From: CAYHPY01 sp964358485
Lineage (GTDB): Bacteria > Elusimicrobiota > Elusimicrobia > UBA1565 > UBA9628
Length of the DNA: 64,000 bases
Assembly: GCA_964358485.1 (NCBI GenBank)
Contig: CAYHPY010000002.1
Coordinates: 62,001 to 126,000 of the forward strand
Direction: 5' to 3'
Under the pieces are notes generated by a model that saw only the letters and a list, made by a program, of their open reading frames with translations, was not told where the DNA came from and did not search any database. The position numbers and the translations under genes were made by a program. This document shows positions 1 to 8,969 of this stretch, one piece after another; position 1 is the stretch's first letter; the number at the start of each line of letters is the position of its first letter.

Positions 1-1835
1 CCCATTGGCCCTTGTCCGCCCTGCTTTTTCTTTTCGTTTTCGCCTTGGGAGAGCTTTCCGTGCATTGGAACAGGACCTGGCTCCACATCCGGACCGGGGA
101 GCGGATCGTCGCCGAGGGCGCCATGCCCGACATGGACCTTTTTTCCCACTCCATGGTCGGGCGTCCCTGGAGCACCGATTCCTGGCTGGCCGACGTGTTT
201 TTTTACCGGCTTCACGCCGGGTTCGGCCCCGCCGGGCTGACCTTGGCCAAGGCTCTGTCGGTGGCGGCCGCCTTCACCCTCATGCTTCCCTTGAGCCACG
301 GCCGCCCGTTGGTCGCGGCCGCCGTCCTGGCCTTCGGCGCCATGTCTTGCTGGCCCCATCTCGGGGAGGTCCCCGGGGTTTTTGATCTTCTCTTCGCCGC
401 GCTTCTGATCCGCCTGCTGCGCCCGCGGCGGAAATTTTCCTGGACCTTGGGGGCCGCGCCCCTCATCGTGCTGGCCTGGGCCAACGTTCATGGCCCGACT
501 TCGATCCTGGGGGTCTGGCTGGTGGCTCTGAAGGTCCTGAAAAGTTCGCTGAAGACCGACCACAAGGATCTGCTGAAATACGCCACGCTTCTGGTTCTGA
601 CCGCCGCCGCCTGGAATATCAATCCCCATGGCTGGGAACTCCTGCCGAGATTCTTGGAGTCCGCCGGCGGCCGGGAGATCGGGGGGCCGGGCGGTCCCTG
701 GATGGGTCCCTATTTCCTTTTCGCCGCCGCCGGGGCGGCGGCCTGCTGGGTCACCCTTCAGCAGGAGTTCTTCCTGAGCATCGGCGCGGCGACCTTCCTG
801 GCCCTCGGTTTGTTGTTTCCGGGCCTTCGCGCGATCTCCCTTTTGGCCGCGTGCCCCGTTCTGGCCCTGGCCGTGGGCCATTTCCTGGCGCCGCGTACGG
901 ACACTCCCTCCCGGGTGGCGTGGTTGGCCGCGGCGATGGGGAGCGCGTTGGCGGCTTATTGGTACGCGGTCTATCTGCCGCTGGGCCACGGCCGGGGCTA
1001 CGGCGCGGGTTGCCTTGAGGGCGCGATCCATTTCATCCAGGCCAACGGGCTCCGGGGAAAGCTTTTTAATGACCCCGAGACCGGCGACATGTTGATCGGC
1101 TGCGGCGACCGCGCCGTTTTCGTGGACACCCGGAGCGCCTTCTACGGCCCCGATTTCGTCAAGGACGCCCTGGAGTGGCCCCTGCGCTGGAAGGTTTTAG
1201 ACGGCGTGCATCGCTTCGATTACGCGGTGCTCGGAAACCGGCGGAGCGGCTACCCGGCGAAGGCGTTGGACGAGGACCCGGATTGGCGCCTGGCCTACGC
1301 CGACGACTCCGCGCTCATCTACGCCAAGCTCAGCGGGGCCAACGGCTGGCTTGTTCAAAGTGGCCCCCGGCGGATGCTGCGCCCCAACCAACTTTGGCCC
1401 TCGGGCATGGACGAGCTCCTGGCCGACGCTCGGAGCGTTCCGAAGGTTCTGGCGGAGTTGGACCGGTGGATCGTGCAGGTCCCGGATTCGGCCCAGGCTC
1501 TGTTGTGGAAGGCCTACGCCCTGGATCGGCTTAAGCTCGCGGAGAAAGCGGAACGGCTGCTGAACCTGGCCGAAAAAGGCGGCCGCGCGGAGCGGGATCC
1601 GGAGCTCGGGGCCCTCCGGGCCTTCATCCTGGAAAGCCGGGGGGAGATCGCCCGGGCCGAAGACGCTTACCGCGGAGCCATGCGGGGGGCTCGGGCCTAC
1701 CGGGATCGCCGCCTTGAGGCCGAGACCCTGCTGCGGCTGGCGGGCTTGAGGCGCGCTTCCCGCGACGACCGGGGCGCCCGCGAGTTCGAGGCGCGCGCCG
1801 AGGAATTGCGCGCCGCCCTGGCCCGGGAGCAATGA
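1..1835 (+). CDS. Polytopic membrane protein with C-terminal TPR-like region (5' end outside window)
   Basis: The frame is open to the window edge (codons before the TTG at 12 are also sense), so the gene probably starts upstream. About the first 320 residues contain many hydrophobic segments with short charged loops, as in bacterial polytopic membrane proteins of the glycosyltransferase-C/PMT-like general type, but I see no catalytic motif that fixes a function. The last 150 or so residues are soluble, helical and Ala/Leu/Arg-rich (for example AEKAERLLNLAEKGG), resembling tetratricopeptide repeats. The next gene begins about 60 bases later behind its own promoter. Function unknown. That the gene is real is clear from its length and the consistent GC-rich third codon positions. 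Confidence 0.75.
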   Translation, partial: HWPLSALLFLFVFALGELSVHWNRTWLHIRTGERIVAEGAMPDMDLFSHSMVGRPWSTDSWLADVFFYRLHAGFGPAGLTLAKALSVAAAFTLMLPLSHGRPLVAAAVLAFGAMSCWPHLGEVPGVFDLLFAALLIRLLRPRRKFSWTLGAAPLIVLAWANVHGPTSILGVWLVALKVLKSSLKTDHKDLLKYATLLVLTAAAWNINPHGWELLPRFLESAGGREIGGPGGPWMGPYFLFAAAGAAACWVTLQQEFFLSIGAATFLALGLLFPGLRAISLLAACPVLALAVGHFLAPRTDTPSRVAWLAAAMGSALAAYWYAVYLPLGHGRGYGAGCLEGAIHFIQANGLRGKLFNDPETGDMLIGCGDRAVFVDTRSAFYGPDFVKDALEWPLRWKVLDGVHRFDYAVLGNRRSGYPAKALDEDPDWRLAYADDSALIYAKLSGANGWLVQSGPRRMLRPNQLWPSGMDELLADARSVPKVLAELDRWIVQVPDSAQALLWKAYALDRLKLAEKAERLLNLAEKGGRAERDPELGALRAFILESRGEIARAEDAYRGAMRGARAYRDRRLEAETLLRLAGLRRASRDDRGAREFEARAEELRAALAREQ

Positions 1836-1849
1836 GATGGGCCAAAGCC

Positions 1850-1878
1850 TGGACAAATCCGGCGTCTCCTGTTATACT
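1850..1878 (+). promoter_or_regulatory. Sigma70-type promoter before lipoprotein gene
   Basis: TGGACA at 1850-1855 and TATACT at 1873-1878 are separated by exactly 17 bases. The predicted transcription start near 1885 leaves a leader of about 12 bases before the ATG at 1897. The promoter therefore supports 1897 rather than the earlier in-frame ATG at 1837 as the start. Confidence 0.6.
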
Positions 1879-1896
1879 CTGGCTGCGCCGAGTTTG

Positions 1897-2568
1897 ATGA
1901 GACATTTCATTCCTCGTTTCCTTTCGGCGGCGTTGGCGGCCGGCGCCTTGCTGGCCGGCGCGTGCAGCCCTCCGAAATACGCCTCCTATAAATCCCCGCA
2001 GGGGGATTTCAAGCTGGAGGTTCCCTGGGGTTGGCTCGTCATGAACGAGGCCGAGGGGACGCGATTCACCAACGCCAATTTCATCGGAGGATTTGAGCCC
2101 GACTTTTTCTTGGGCGCCCCGAGCTTCAGCGTCCGTTGGCACTCCTACTACGATCCCCGCAAGCTTCCGGGGGGGCGGCTGGAGATGTTCTCGAGCGTCG
2201 ACGACTACATCAAGCAGATGCTGGCCGACGTGTACGCGCCGCGCTATTTCCTGGCCACGGACATCCAGGAGGTTCCCTTGAAGAAGGCCAAGAAACAGGG
2301 AAAAATGTTCGTGGTTCAATCCCCCGCCCCGATCGCCCCCAACAGCCAGTTCGGGGTCGTTTACAGCTCCCGCACCGGGGAGGGATTTAACCTGCGCAAG
2401 CACGCGTACGTCATTCTTCCCATGACGCGGGGCTTCTACGTGATGATCTACCCCGCCACCCGGGACGGCTTTCCCAAGTTCGAGAAGCAGTTCATCCACC
2501 TTATCGAGTCCTTCCTTCCTTTGACCGACGGACCCGGCGGCGCCGGCTTCTCGGCCAAGGCGCGTTGA
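1897..2568 (+). CDS. Predicted lipoprotein, PsbP-like fold possible
   Basis: A 223-residue protein. The start at 1897 gives a short basic N-terminus, a hydrophobic Ala/Leu stretch and a lipobox-like LLAGAC with Cys at residue 23, so it should be exported and lipid-anchored. The mature part begins with a segment resembling the opening of PsbP/DUF1795-like domains (SPQGDFKLEVPWGW), then alternates aromatic and charged strands and ends in a helix (KFEKQFIHLIESFLPL). The family match is from sequence feel only. The longer form from 1837 would bury the signal peptide behind 20 residues and would start upstream of the promoter. It overlaps the next gene by four bases, so the two are probably co-translated. 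Confidence 0.7.
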   Translation: MRHFIPRFLSAALAAGALLAGACSPPKYASYKSPQGDFKLEVPWGWLVMNEAEGTRFTNANFIGGFEPDFFLGAPSFSVRWHSYYDPRKLPGGRLEMFSSVDDYIKQMLADVYAPRYFLATDIQEVPLKKAKKQGKMFVVQSPAPIAPNSQFGVVYSSRTGEGFNLRKHAYVILPMTRGFYVMIYPATRDGFPKFEKQFIHLIESFLPLTDGPGGAGFSAKAR

Positions 2569-3392
2569 GCGCCGCGCCCGTCCCGCCGGACCCCTACACC
2601 CGGGATTATTTCCTCGAGGACTGCGGCGGCTCGGAATTCTTCAGCCGTTTCGGCCCCAAGGTCCTCAAGCCGCAGTTGGCCTATTGCCTCAAGCGCGCGG
2701 GGATCGGGCCCGGGATGAGGATTCTGGACGTGGGCTGCGGGCGGGGGGAATTGCTGTTTGCGGCCCGCGCCGCGGGCGCCGGCGCCGTGGGGACCGATTT
2801 CGCCGCCCCCGCCCTGGCCCTGGCGCGGGAGACTTCGGGCTGCCCGGTTCTGCGCTGCGACGCCAAGTCCCTCCCGTTCGCGCCGGAGACCTTCGACCGG
2901 GTTTTTTTAATCGGAGTCGCCGACCATCTCCTGGATTGGGAGTTGGAGCGCTGTTTTTCCGAGATCGGCCGGGTCCTCAAGCCCGAGGGCTTCGCCGTGG
3001 TCCACACTTGCGCCAACCGGCTGTATTATAAGGTGTGGTCCTACCGCGCCCGCGCCTTTTTGGCGCGGGCGCTTTCTCTTGTTCGTTTCCCCGTTCGTTT
3101 GCCCTCCCCCCCTCGTTCCGACTCCGACGCCATTCTTCATATCAACGAACATTCCGTTGCCGATCTCGTTCTTTTTTTTAAACGCATCGGCTGGCAGGCC
3201 CAAGTCGAGCCCCGTCCGAACTACAAACTCGTCGTCCGGGACCTATATCCCGAACCTCTGCCCCCCGATTTTCCCTTGCGTCCCGCCCCGGCGTGGAGGG
3301 CCAGACTCTATCTCTCTCTTCTCTTTCATTGGCCTCTTTCCCTTTTCCTGGGACGGGAGCTCTTCGCCGTGGCCCGGCCCAAAAGGGTATAA
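2565..3392 (+). CDS. Class I SAM-dependent methyltransferase
   Basis: A 275-residue protein starting at a TTG that overlaps the TGA of the lipoprotein gene. The Rossmann glycine motif I is clear (ILDVGCGRGELLFAAR, about residues 48-63), followed by an acidic motif II (GTDFAAPAL) and a post-motif RVFLIGVADHLLDWE, ending in GRVLKPEGFAVVHT. This is a Methyltransf_11/25-type fold. The C-terminal 100 residues include a hydrophobic arginine-flanked segment and a cluster of short hydrophobic residues (LYLSLLFHWPLSLFLG) that could associate with the membrane. The substrate cannot be read from the sequence. The last codons overlap the -10 box of the following gene. Confidence 0.85.
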   Translation: MSAAPVPPDPYTRDYFLEDCGGSEFFSRFGPKVLKPQLAYCLKRAGIGPGMRILDVGCGRGELLFAARAAGAGAVGTDFAAPALALARETSGCPVLRCDAKSLPFAPETFDRVFLIGVADHLLDWELERCFSEIGRVLKPEGFAVVHTCANRLYYKVWSYRARAFLARALSLVRFPVRLPSPPRSDSDAILHINEHSVADLVLFFKRIGWQAQVEPRPNYKLVVRDLYPEPLPPDFPLRPAPAWRARLYLSLLFHWPLSLFLGRELFAVARPKRV

Positions 3393-3393
3393 T
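3388..3393 (+). promoter_or_regulatory. TATAAT -10 box, leaderless start
   Basis: A perfect TATAAT ends six bases before the ATG at 3400, so transcription should begin at or next to the start codon. No Shine-Dalgarno sequence and no good -35 box are visible. Confidence 0.5.
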
Positions 3394-3399
3394 CGCCCG

Positions 3400-3885
3400 A
3401 TGAGCGGCAAGCGCACCCGGGACATCCGGCTTTCCGTCACGATCAAGGCCGCTCCCGAACAGGTTTATCGGGCCCTGACCTCGGCCCGAGAGCTCTGCCG
3501 CTGGTGGCTGGTCGGCGCGGAAACCGACGCGCGCAATGGCGGGCGCTTCCGGATGGTCTGGCCCAAGCTCAAGACGGATTCCGCGGTTTTTCCTCCGTCC
3601 TTGTCGGAAACCGAGGGAGTCTTCGTGGACCTCGAGCCGGCCCGGAAAGTGGCTTGGATCCGGGCGCGTCCCCGCCTGAGGGGAGGGCCCTCCCTGGTCA
3701 GCTTTTTCATCCTTCCCGTGAAGCGCTCCAGCGAGGTCACCTTGGTCCACGCGGGCTTTCCGGCCGGGCGCGGGCAGGCCGTTTACGAGGGCTGCGCCCG
3801 GGGCTGGGCCGACGCCCTGGCCAAGCTCAAGCGCTACTTGGAGACGGGGCGGGTCGGAAAGACCGAAGTCCTTTCTCTTTCCTGA
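3400..3885 (+). CDS. SRPBCC/AHSA1-family protein
   Basis: A 161-residue protein with the START/Bet v1-like signature of activators of Hsp90 ATPase homologue 1 type: an opening strand with IKAAPEQVYRALTSARELCRWW, the conserved Trp pair, a central GGRFRMVWP turn, and a C-terminal helix (GWADALAKLKRYLETG). Such proteins bind hydrophobic ligands or act as stress-linked small-molecule binders; the ligand is unknown here. An upstream in-frame start at 3079 would place 107 residues inside the preceding methyltransferase gene in another frame. The perfect -10 box just before 3400 argues for 3400. It is convergent with the antiporter gene, seven bases apart. Confidence 0.8.
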   Translation: MSGKRTRDIRLSVTIKAAPEQVYRALTSARELCRWWLVGAETDARNGGRFRMVWPKLKTDSAVFPPSLSETEGVFVDLEPARKVAWIRARPRLRGGPSLVSFFILPVKRSSEVTLVHAGFPAGRGQAVYEGCARGWADALAKLKRYLETGRVGKTEVLSLS

Positions 3886-3892
3886 ACGAAGG

Positions 3893-5062
3893 TCACTCCT
3901 TCCGAAAAGCCGTCTTGAGCAGCGGCGGCGCCAGGAAGGTCGTCAGCACGACCATGCCCACCACCGCCGCGTAGAGCGGGGCCCCGATCACGCCGGAGGA
4001 GAGCCCGATCTGGGCGAAAATGAGGCCCACCTCGCCCCGGGGAATCATCCCGACGCCGATGCCCAGGCGGTTCAACCCGTGCCCCCGGGCCGCCCAGCCG
4101 CTGACGACCTTGCCCAGGACGGCCAGCGCCACCATCGCCAGAGCCAGGAGGATCATCTTATGATTGCCCGGGACCAGAGGGTTGTAGGCCCCGAGCTGGA
4201 CTTTGGCCCCCACCATGACGAAGAAGATCGGCACGAAAATGTCCGACACGGGCTTGAGCGCGCCGTCGATGTCCTCGCGCTTGTCGGTCCGGGCGAGCAG
4301 GACCCCGGCGGTGAACGCCCCGACGATCAGGGCCGTTCCCATGGCGTGGGCCGCCAGCGCCATCGAGAAAGCGAAGATTACGGCCGAAACGATGAGGACG
4401 CCCCGGACCTTCATGCCGTGGACCAACCCGATGAGAAATTGGGAGGCCTTCGGTCCAAGCCAAAGCGCCACGGCTAAAAAACCCACGGATAGGAGGGTCG
4501 TGCGGGCGACGGCCGCAAGCGAGAGGTGGCCGGATATCGCGATGCCCTGGACGGCGGAAAGGATGATGATGCCCAGGATGTCGTCGATGACGGCCGCCCC
4601 CAGGACGATCTGCGCCTCGGGCAGGCCGAGTTTTCCCATATCGGCCAAAACCCGCGCCGTGATCCCGACGCTGGTCGCGGTCAGGGCCGCGCCTACGAAC
4701 ACGGCCTGCATGCCCCCGAAGCCCAACACCGACATCAGGCCGTAACCCAGGGCGAAGGGGACGGCGACGCCCACTCCGGCCACGGCCAGGGAGGAGGGCC
4801 CCGCCTTGAGGAGTTGGGAAAGGTCGCTGTTGATTCCGGTTTCAAATAGCAGAAGGATCACGCCGAACTCGGCCATGAGGGTGAGGGCGGGGTCCTCGGG
4901 GTGGAAAAAACCGATGAAGCCGAAACCCAGGACCACCCCTCCGAGGAGCTCTCCCAGGACGGCGGGCTGTCCCAGGCGCTCGGCCAGCTCGCCGAAGAGC
5001 TTCGCGCTCAGGAGGATGACCGTCAGGTTCGCCAGGAATCCGACGACGTTGATATCATGCAT
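3893..5062 (-). CDS. CPA2-family cation:proton antiporter (KefB/NapA-like membrane domain)
   Basis: A 389-residue protein with about 12 to 13 hydrophobic segments. Diagnostic motifs of the monovalent cation:proton antiporter-2 family are present: LGQPAVLGELLGGVVLG near the N-terminus, LTATSVGITARVLADMG in the middle, the paired acidic residues of GAAVIDDILGIIIL, and RGEVGLIFAQIG near the C-terminus. It exchanges Na+ or K+ for H+ across the inner membrane. Unlike KefB/KefC there is no C-terminal RCK/TrkA-N nucleotide-binding domain, since the protein ends just after the last helix. The 290-base divergent upstream gap contains a terminator-like hairpin on the same strand ending about 22 bases before the start (see 5084-5130), suggesting control by attenuation. 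Confidence 0.9.
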   Translation of the reverse strand: MHDINVVGFLANLTVILLSAKLFGELAERLGQPAVLGELLGGVVLGFGFIGFFHPEDPALTLMAEFGVILLLFETGINSDLSQLLKAGPSSLAVAGVGVAVPFALGYGLMSVLGFGGMQAVFVGAALTATSVGITARVLADMGKLGLPEAQIVLGAAVIDDILGIIILSAVQGIAISGHLSLAAVARTTLLSVGFLAVALWLGPKASQFLIGLVHGMKVRGVLIVSAVIFAFSMALAAHAMGTALIVGAFTAGVLLARTDKREDIDGALKPVSDIFVPIFFVMVGAKVQLGAYNPLVPGNHKMILLALAMVALAVLGKVVSGWAARGHGLNRLGIGVGMIPRGEVGLIFAQIGLSSGVIGAPLYAAVVGMVVLTTFLAPPLLKTAFRKE

Positions 5063-5083
5063 TTTCTAACCCGGTCTATTAGA

Positions 5084-5130
5084 TAAAAAAAACCGCAGGG
5101 TCCGCTCCCCTGGGATGTGGAGCGGACCCT
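5084..5130 (-). terminator. Intrinsic-terminator-like hairpin in the antiporter leader (possible attenuator)
   Basis: The arms 5097-5108 and 5119-5130 are perfectly complementary (12 base pairs, GC-rich, 10-base loop). Read on the minus strand the stem is followed after four bases by eight T residues (5084-5091). No minus-strand gene lies to its right, since the neighbour at 5354 is divergent, so it can only act on transcripts that read into the antiporter. It is not followed by T on the plus strand. Confidence 0.6.
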
Positions 5131-5341
5131 GACCAAGGCCGATCGAGGGGCGAACCCTGTATCGGCGGGGACGGCGTCCGGGATCCCATTTAGAACGAGG
5201 CGGGTTTTGGGCCCGCCAGATGGGGAGGAGGACTGCCCTTTCCCTAATTTGAGTGTAGCCGGATCGCGCCGGAATTGGTTGGGCCCGAAGGGGAAGCGCG
5301 GGATGGGTCCAAAGGCCTATTCTCCCAAACGGCCAGTTAGG

Positions 5342-5347
5342 TAGAAT
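5342..5347 (+). promoter_or_regulatory. TAGAAT -10 box, leaderless start of a five-gene operon
   Basis: TAGAAT ends six bases before the ATG at 5354, the same geometry as at 3388. The five genes 5354-10661 follow with overlaps of 4 to 20 bases and no other obvious promoter. Confidence 0.45.
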
Positions 5348-5353
5348 CCGGGC

Positions 5354-6187
5354 ATGACCAAGGCCGCCGCCCGCGAGACGGACCTCTGGTGGCGGGTCCA
5401 CTTCGAGGACAACCCCACCCATCGCCCCGCCTACCAACTCAAGGCCCAGATCGACGGCGTGGAACGGTTCATCAAGATGGAGCCGCGCTCCCGGGTGCTG
5501 GACCTCTCCTGCGGGTCGGGACGGCAGACTTTGGAGCTGGCGCGTCGCGGGCACCGGGTGCTGGGAGTGGATTCCCAGGAGCCGGCCCTGGCCGAGGCCC
5601 GGCAGGCGGCCAAGAGCGAGCGCCTCAACGTGCATTTTCTCAAGGCCGACAGCCGGAACCTGCCGTACCGCGCCGAGTTCGACGTCGTGGTCAACCTGTT
5701 TTCCGCCTTCGGCTATTTCCCCTTGGAGCGCGACGACCTGCGCGCGCTGGAAGGGGTGCGAAAAGCGCTCAAGCCCGGGGGGCGCCTGCTCATCGACCTC
5801 CTTAATAAGGAATGGCTGATGCGGCACTTCGAACCGAACTTCTGGGAGCAGGGGGAGGACGGAAAAGGCTCCGTGGTCCTGGACCAGATTTCCTTCAACT
5901 TTGAGACCGGCCGCCTGGACAACCACCGCACGATCGTCGGCAAGGACGGGGCCCGCCGCCCGACCTTCGTGAGCATGCGGGTCTATACCTTGACCGAAGT
6001 GCGACGCCTCTTGGCGCAGGCGGGGCTCGAGTACAAGCAAGCCTGGGGCGGGTTCGACGGCTCGGCCTACGGCATGGACAGCCCCCGCATGATCGTCTCG
6101 GCCGAGCGCCCCCCGGAGGGGCCGGTCCGCAAGGTCGTCGACGCGGACCTGACCACCGCCATCAAGATCAAGGGGAGGAGGCGGTGA
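5354..6187 (+). CDS. Class I SAM-dependent methyltransferase
   Basis: A 277-residue protein. The motifs are well kept: RVLDLSCGSGRQTLELARRG (motif I, around residues 47-66), the acidic end of strand 2 in LGVDSQEPALAEAR, DSRNLPYRAEFDVVVNLFSAFGYF (motif IV region) and ALKPGGRLLIDLLN. The C-terminal part (MRVYTLTEVRRLLAQAGLEY) matches the small-molecule methyltransferase layout of Methyltransf_25. It is the first gene of an operon in which stop and start codons overlap (four bases with the M16 peptidase). Substrate unknown; association with an exported protease pair may be only operonic. Confidence 0.85.
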   Translation: MTKAAARETDLWWRVHFEDNPTHRPAYQLKAQIDGVERFIKMEPRSRVLDLSCGSGRQTLELARRGHRVLGVDSQEPALAEARQAAKSERLNVHFLKADSRNLPYRAEFDVVVNLFSAFGYFPLERDDLRALEGVRKALKPGGRLLIDLLNKEWLMRHFEPNFWEQGEDGKGSVVLDQISFNFETGRLDNHRTIVGKDGARRPTFVSMRVYTLTEVRRLLAQAGLEYKQAWGGFDGSAYGMDSPRMIVSAERPPEGPVRKVVDADLTTAIKIKGRRR

Positions 6188-7545
6188 TCTTAACCGCGGC
6201 CCTGGGACTTTTAATCTCCGGCGCCCGGGCCGCGGCCCCAAATTCTTTTCCCGTTTCCGCCCCCCCCATTCCGTTCGAGGAATTTTTTCTTCCAAATGGC
6301 CTCCGTGTTGTTTTATCCAGAGACTCCTCCGTCCCGGTCGTCACCTTCTCCATGATCTTCAACGCCGGCGGCCGCAACGAGGTCCGAGGGCGCTCGGGTT
6401 TCGCCCACCTCTTCGAGCACATGATGTTCGAGGGCTCCAAGCATGTGCCCAAGGGGGGCTTCGACCGGATTCTGGAATCCTACGGGGGCGACAACAACGC
6501 CTCGACCCATTCCGACTTCACCTTTTATTACGAGGTGGTCCCCGCCCACGCCCTTCCCGTGGCCGCCTGGCTGGACGCCGACCGCGTCTCGGCTCTGAAC
6601 GTCTCCAGCGAGGCTCTTCACACCCAAATCGAGGTGGTCAAGGAGGAAAAGCGGATGAGGGTGGACAACGAGCCCTACGGCCCGCTTCTGGACGCCGAGA
6701 TCAGCTCCCACGTCTTCTCCAATTGGCAGAACTCCCACCCCGTCATCGGCTCCTTCGAGGATTTGGACGCCGCCTCCCTCAAGGACGTCAAGGAATTTTT
6801 CGACGCCTATTACGCCCCCAAAAACGCCATCCTGGCCGTGGTCGGGGACTTCGAACCGGCCGCCGCGAAGGCCTTGATCACGGAATATTTCGGCTGGATT
6901 CCGAATAAAGGCGAAGTTCCGGCCGTGAGCCTCGAGGAGCCCGCCCCGGCCCAGGGGCGGTGGGTCAAGGTCCAGGACCCGCACGCCAAGCTCCCGGCCC
7001 TGGCCTTCGCTTGGAAGGCAATGCCGGAGCGGCGCAGCCCCGACTACTACGCCTTGACGCTCCTGGGAAAAGCCCTCTTCGAAGGCAAGAGCGCCCTGCT
7101 CTTCCAGGAGTTGGTCAAGAAACGCCGGTCGGCGGTTTCCGTTTCCGGGGGCCTGGGCTTTCCGACCACGGACTGGGAGGAGTTCAAGGCCCCGGGCCTT
7201 TTCGGCGGCTTCATCATCCATAAAGCCGGCCGGAGCGCGGTCTCGGTCCGCGACGAACTGCTCAAGACGATCCGCAAGGCCGGCGCCGCGGGGATCGACG
7301 CGCGGGAACTGCGTCGGGTCAAGACGAAATTCCGCTCCGATTGGATTTTAGCCCAGCAGACGAGCTTGGGCCGGGCCGGGAAGCTTCTGCAGGCGGCGCT
7401 CCTCGACGGTTCCCCGGCCGCGGCCAATTCCGAGCTGGACCGGTTCATGGCCGTGGGGCCCGAGGACGTCCGGCGGGCGGCCGCCCGTTATCTCAAGCCG
7501 GAACTGGGGACCTGGTTTGAGGCGGTCGTCAAGGAGCAGCCATGA
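6184..7545 (+). CDS. M16-family zinc metallopeptidase, catalytic subunit
   Basis: A 453-residue protein starting at a GTG overlapping the previous stop. A short hydrophobic N-terminus ending in GARAAA predicts export. The inverted zinc motif HLFEH lies at residues 75-79 (FAHLFEHMMFEG), with the distal metal ligand expected in the downstream KEEKRMRVDNEPYG segment. The rest follows the two-lobed M16 (insulinase/pitrilysin, mitochondrial-processing-peptidase-like) pattern, for example YYAPKNAILAVVGDF. This is the catalytic partner of the following gene. In M16B systems the two proteins form a clamp that degrades peptides, probably in the periplasm here. Confidence 0.92.
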   Translation: MILTAALGLLISGARAAAPNSFPVSAPPIPFEEFFLPNGLRVVLSRDSSVPVVTFSMIFNAGGRNEVRGRSGFAHLFEHMMFEGSKHVPKGGFDRILESYGGDNNASTHSDFTFYYEVVPAHALPVAAWLDADRVSALNVSSEALHTQIEVVKEEKRMRVDNEPYGPLLDAEISSHVFSNWQNSHPVIGSFEDLDAASLKDVKEFFDAYYAPKNAILAVVGDFEPAAAKALITEYFGWIPNKGEVPAVSLEEPAPAQGRWVKVQDPHAKLPALAFAWKAMPERRSPDYYALTLLGKALFEGKSALLFQELVKKRRSAVSVSGGLGFPTTDWEEFKAPGLFGGFIIHKAGRSAVSVRDELLKTIRKAGAAGIDARELRRVKTKFRSDWILAQQTSLGRAGKLLQAALLDGSPAAANSELDRFMAVGPEDVRRAAARYLKPELGTWFEAVVKEQP

Positions 7546-8969
7546 GGCGGCTCGCGATTCTTTTGGTGGCGGCTTTTTGGGCGGCGCCCGCGGCCGCGCA
7601 TTCGGGCGCGCACGCGCCCGACCTTTCCGGACCGCCCGCCGTGGGGCCCATGCGGCCCTATCGAACGCCGCGGCGCCTGCAATGGCGCCTGTCCAACGGT
7701 CTGGAGGTCGTGCTGGTCGAGGACCGGCGCTACCCTATGGTTTCGGCCCGCCTGGCGGTCCGTTCGGGTTCCGCGGCGTTCGGGCCGGAGTCGGCCGGTC
7801 TGGCCGACGCCCTGGCCGAACTGTTGACCGACGGGACCGGCCGAAAAAACTCAAAGCAGATCTCCGACGCCGCCGCCGAGTATGGGGGGACGATCGCCGC
7901 CTCCGCCGGGCCGGACTCGATCGTGCTGGAGACCTACGCGCTGGCCGAGCACGCCGGCAAGATGCTGGGCCTGTTGTCCGAGGTCGCCCGGACCGCGTCT
8001 TTCCCAAAGGACGAGGTGGCTCTGCGCAAAGCCAACATGCTGGAGGAGCTCAACGTCTCCCGCGCGGAAAGCGACTTTTTGGCTGGGGTGGCTTTTTATA
8101 AAAAAATATACGGAGAACATCCGTACGGAATAACGGCGCCGACGGAACAATCGATCGAACGAATTCAAAAAAAGGGGTTGGAGGACGGCTATCGGCGGTT
8201 ATTTTCGCCGGCGAACGCCGTCCTCGTGTTGGTGGGGAGTCTCGGGTTGGAGCAAGCGAAAGCCGAGTTGGAAAAAAAATTCGGAAGTTGGAAAGGAACT
8301 GGGCAGGCAAACCCGGCGCCGGAGGTTGTAGGCGGCGGGGGAACGCGCCGGGTTTACCTGGTCGGCCGCCCGGGCTCCAGCCAGGCGTCGATCTTCATCG
8401 GAAACCTTTCCATCGGGGAAACCCACCCTCAATATTTCGATCTGCTCCTCGCCAACCAGGTCCTGGGGGGGAGCTTCAGCTCCCGGCTGGTCCAGGACGT
8501 CCGCGAGACCAAGGGCTACACCTATCGGATCGGAACCCGGCTGGAGAGCCGCCGGGCCTCGGCCCTTTGGCGCCTGCGCACGCCGGTGCGCAATGAGGTG
8601 GTCGGCGACGCCTTGGATTTGATTTTCCGGCACATCGAGCGCATCCGCAAGGAAGAGGTCGCCCCGGCGGAACTCGACAAGGCCAAGAATTTCCTGATCG
8701 GGAGTTTCGCCCGGTCGATGGAGACGCAGGCGGGCCTGGCCGACGCCATCTTGCGGTTGAAGCTTCTGGGTCTGCCCGAGGATTATTACGACACCTTCGT
8801 GGAAAAAGTCCAGGCGGTCAGTCCCGCCGGCGCCCTGAAGGCCGCCCGGGCCTTCATCCGGGACGATGAATTCACGGTGGTGGTCGTGGGGGACGCCTCC
8901 GCCCTGGGCGGGGTCCTGACTAAATTCTCCTCCGCGCCGGTGACCGTCGTTGACCAAGACGGGAACTAG
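7542..8969 (+). CDS. M16-family peptidase-like protein, non-catalytic partner subunit
   Basis: A 475-residue protein with a signal peptide (LAILLVAAFWAAPAAAHS). It has the M16 fold pattern (LSNGLEVVLVEDRRYPMVSARLAVRSGS, later GYTYRIGTRLESRRAS, the strand-turn typical of the second lobe). Where the catalytic subunit has HLFEH this one has GLADALAELL, so the zinc site is missing. Such R-type subunits hold the substrate for the active subunit. It overlaps the active gene by four bases. Residues 185-265 are unusually AT-rich for the operon (bases about 8090-8290), which may mark a different mutational history but leaves the frame intact. Confidence 0.9.
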   Translation: MRRLAILLVAAFWAAPAAAHSGAHAPDLSGPPAVGPMRPYRTPRRLQWRLSNGLEVVLVEDRRYPMVSARLAVRSGSAAFGPESAGLADALAELLTDGTGRKNSKQISDAAAEYGGTIAASAGPDSIVLETYALAEHAGKMLGLLSEVARTASFPKDEVALRKANMLEELNVSRAESDFLAGVAFYKKIYGEHPYGITAPTEQSIERIQKKGLEDGYRRLFSPANAVLVLVGSLGLEQAKAELEKKFGSWKGTGQANPAPEVVGGGGTRRVYLVGRPGSSQASIFIGNLSIGETHPQYFDLLLANQVLGGSFSSRLVQDVRETKGYTYRIGTRLESRRASALWRLRTPVRNEVVGDALDLIFRHIERIRKEEVAPAELDKAKNFLIGSFARSMETQAGLADAILRLKLLGLPEDYYDTFVEKVQAVSPAGALKAARAFIRDDEFTVVVVGDASALGGVLTKFSSAPVTVVDQDGN

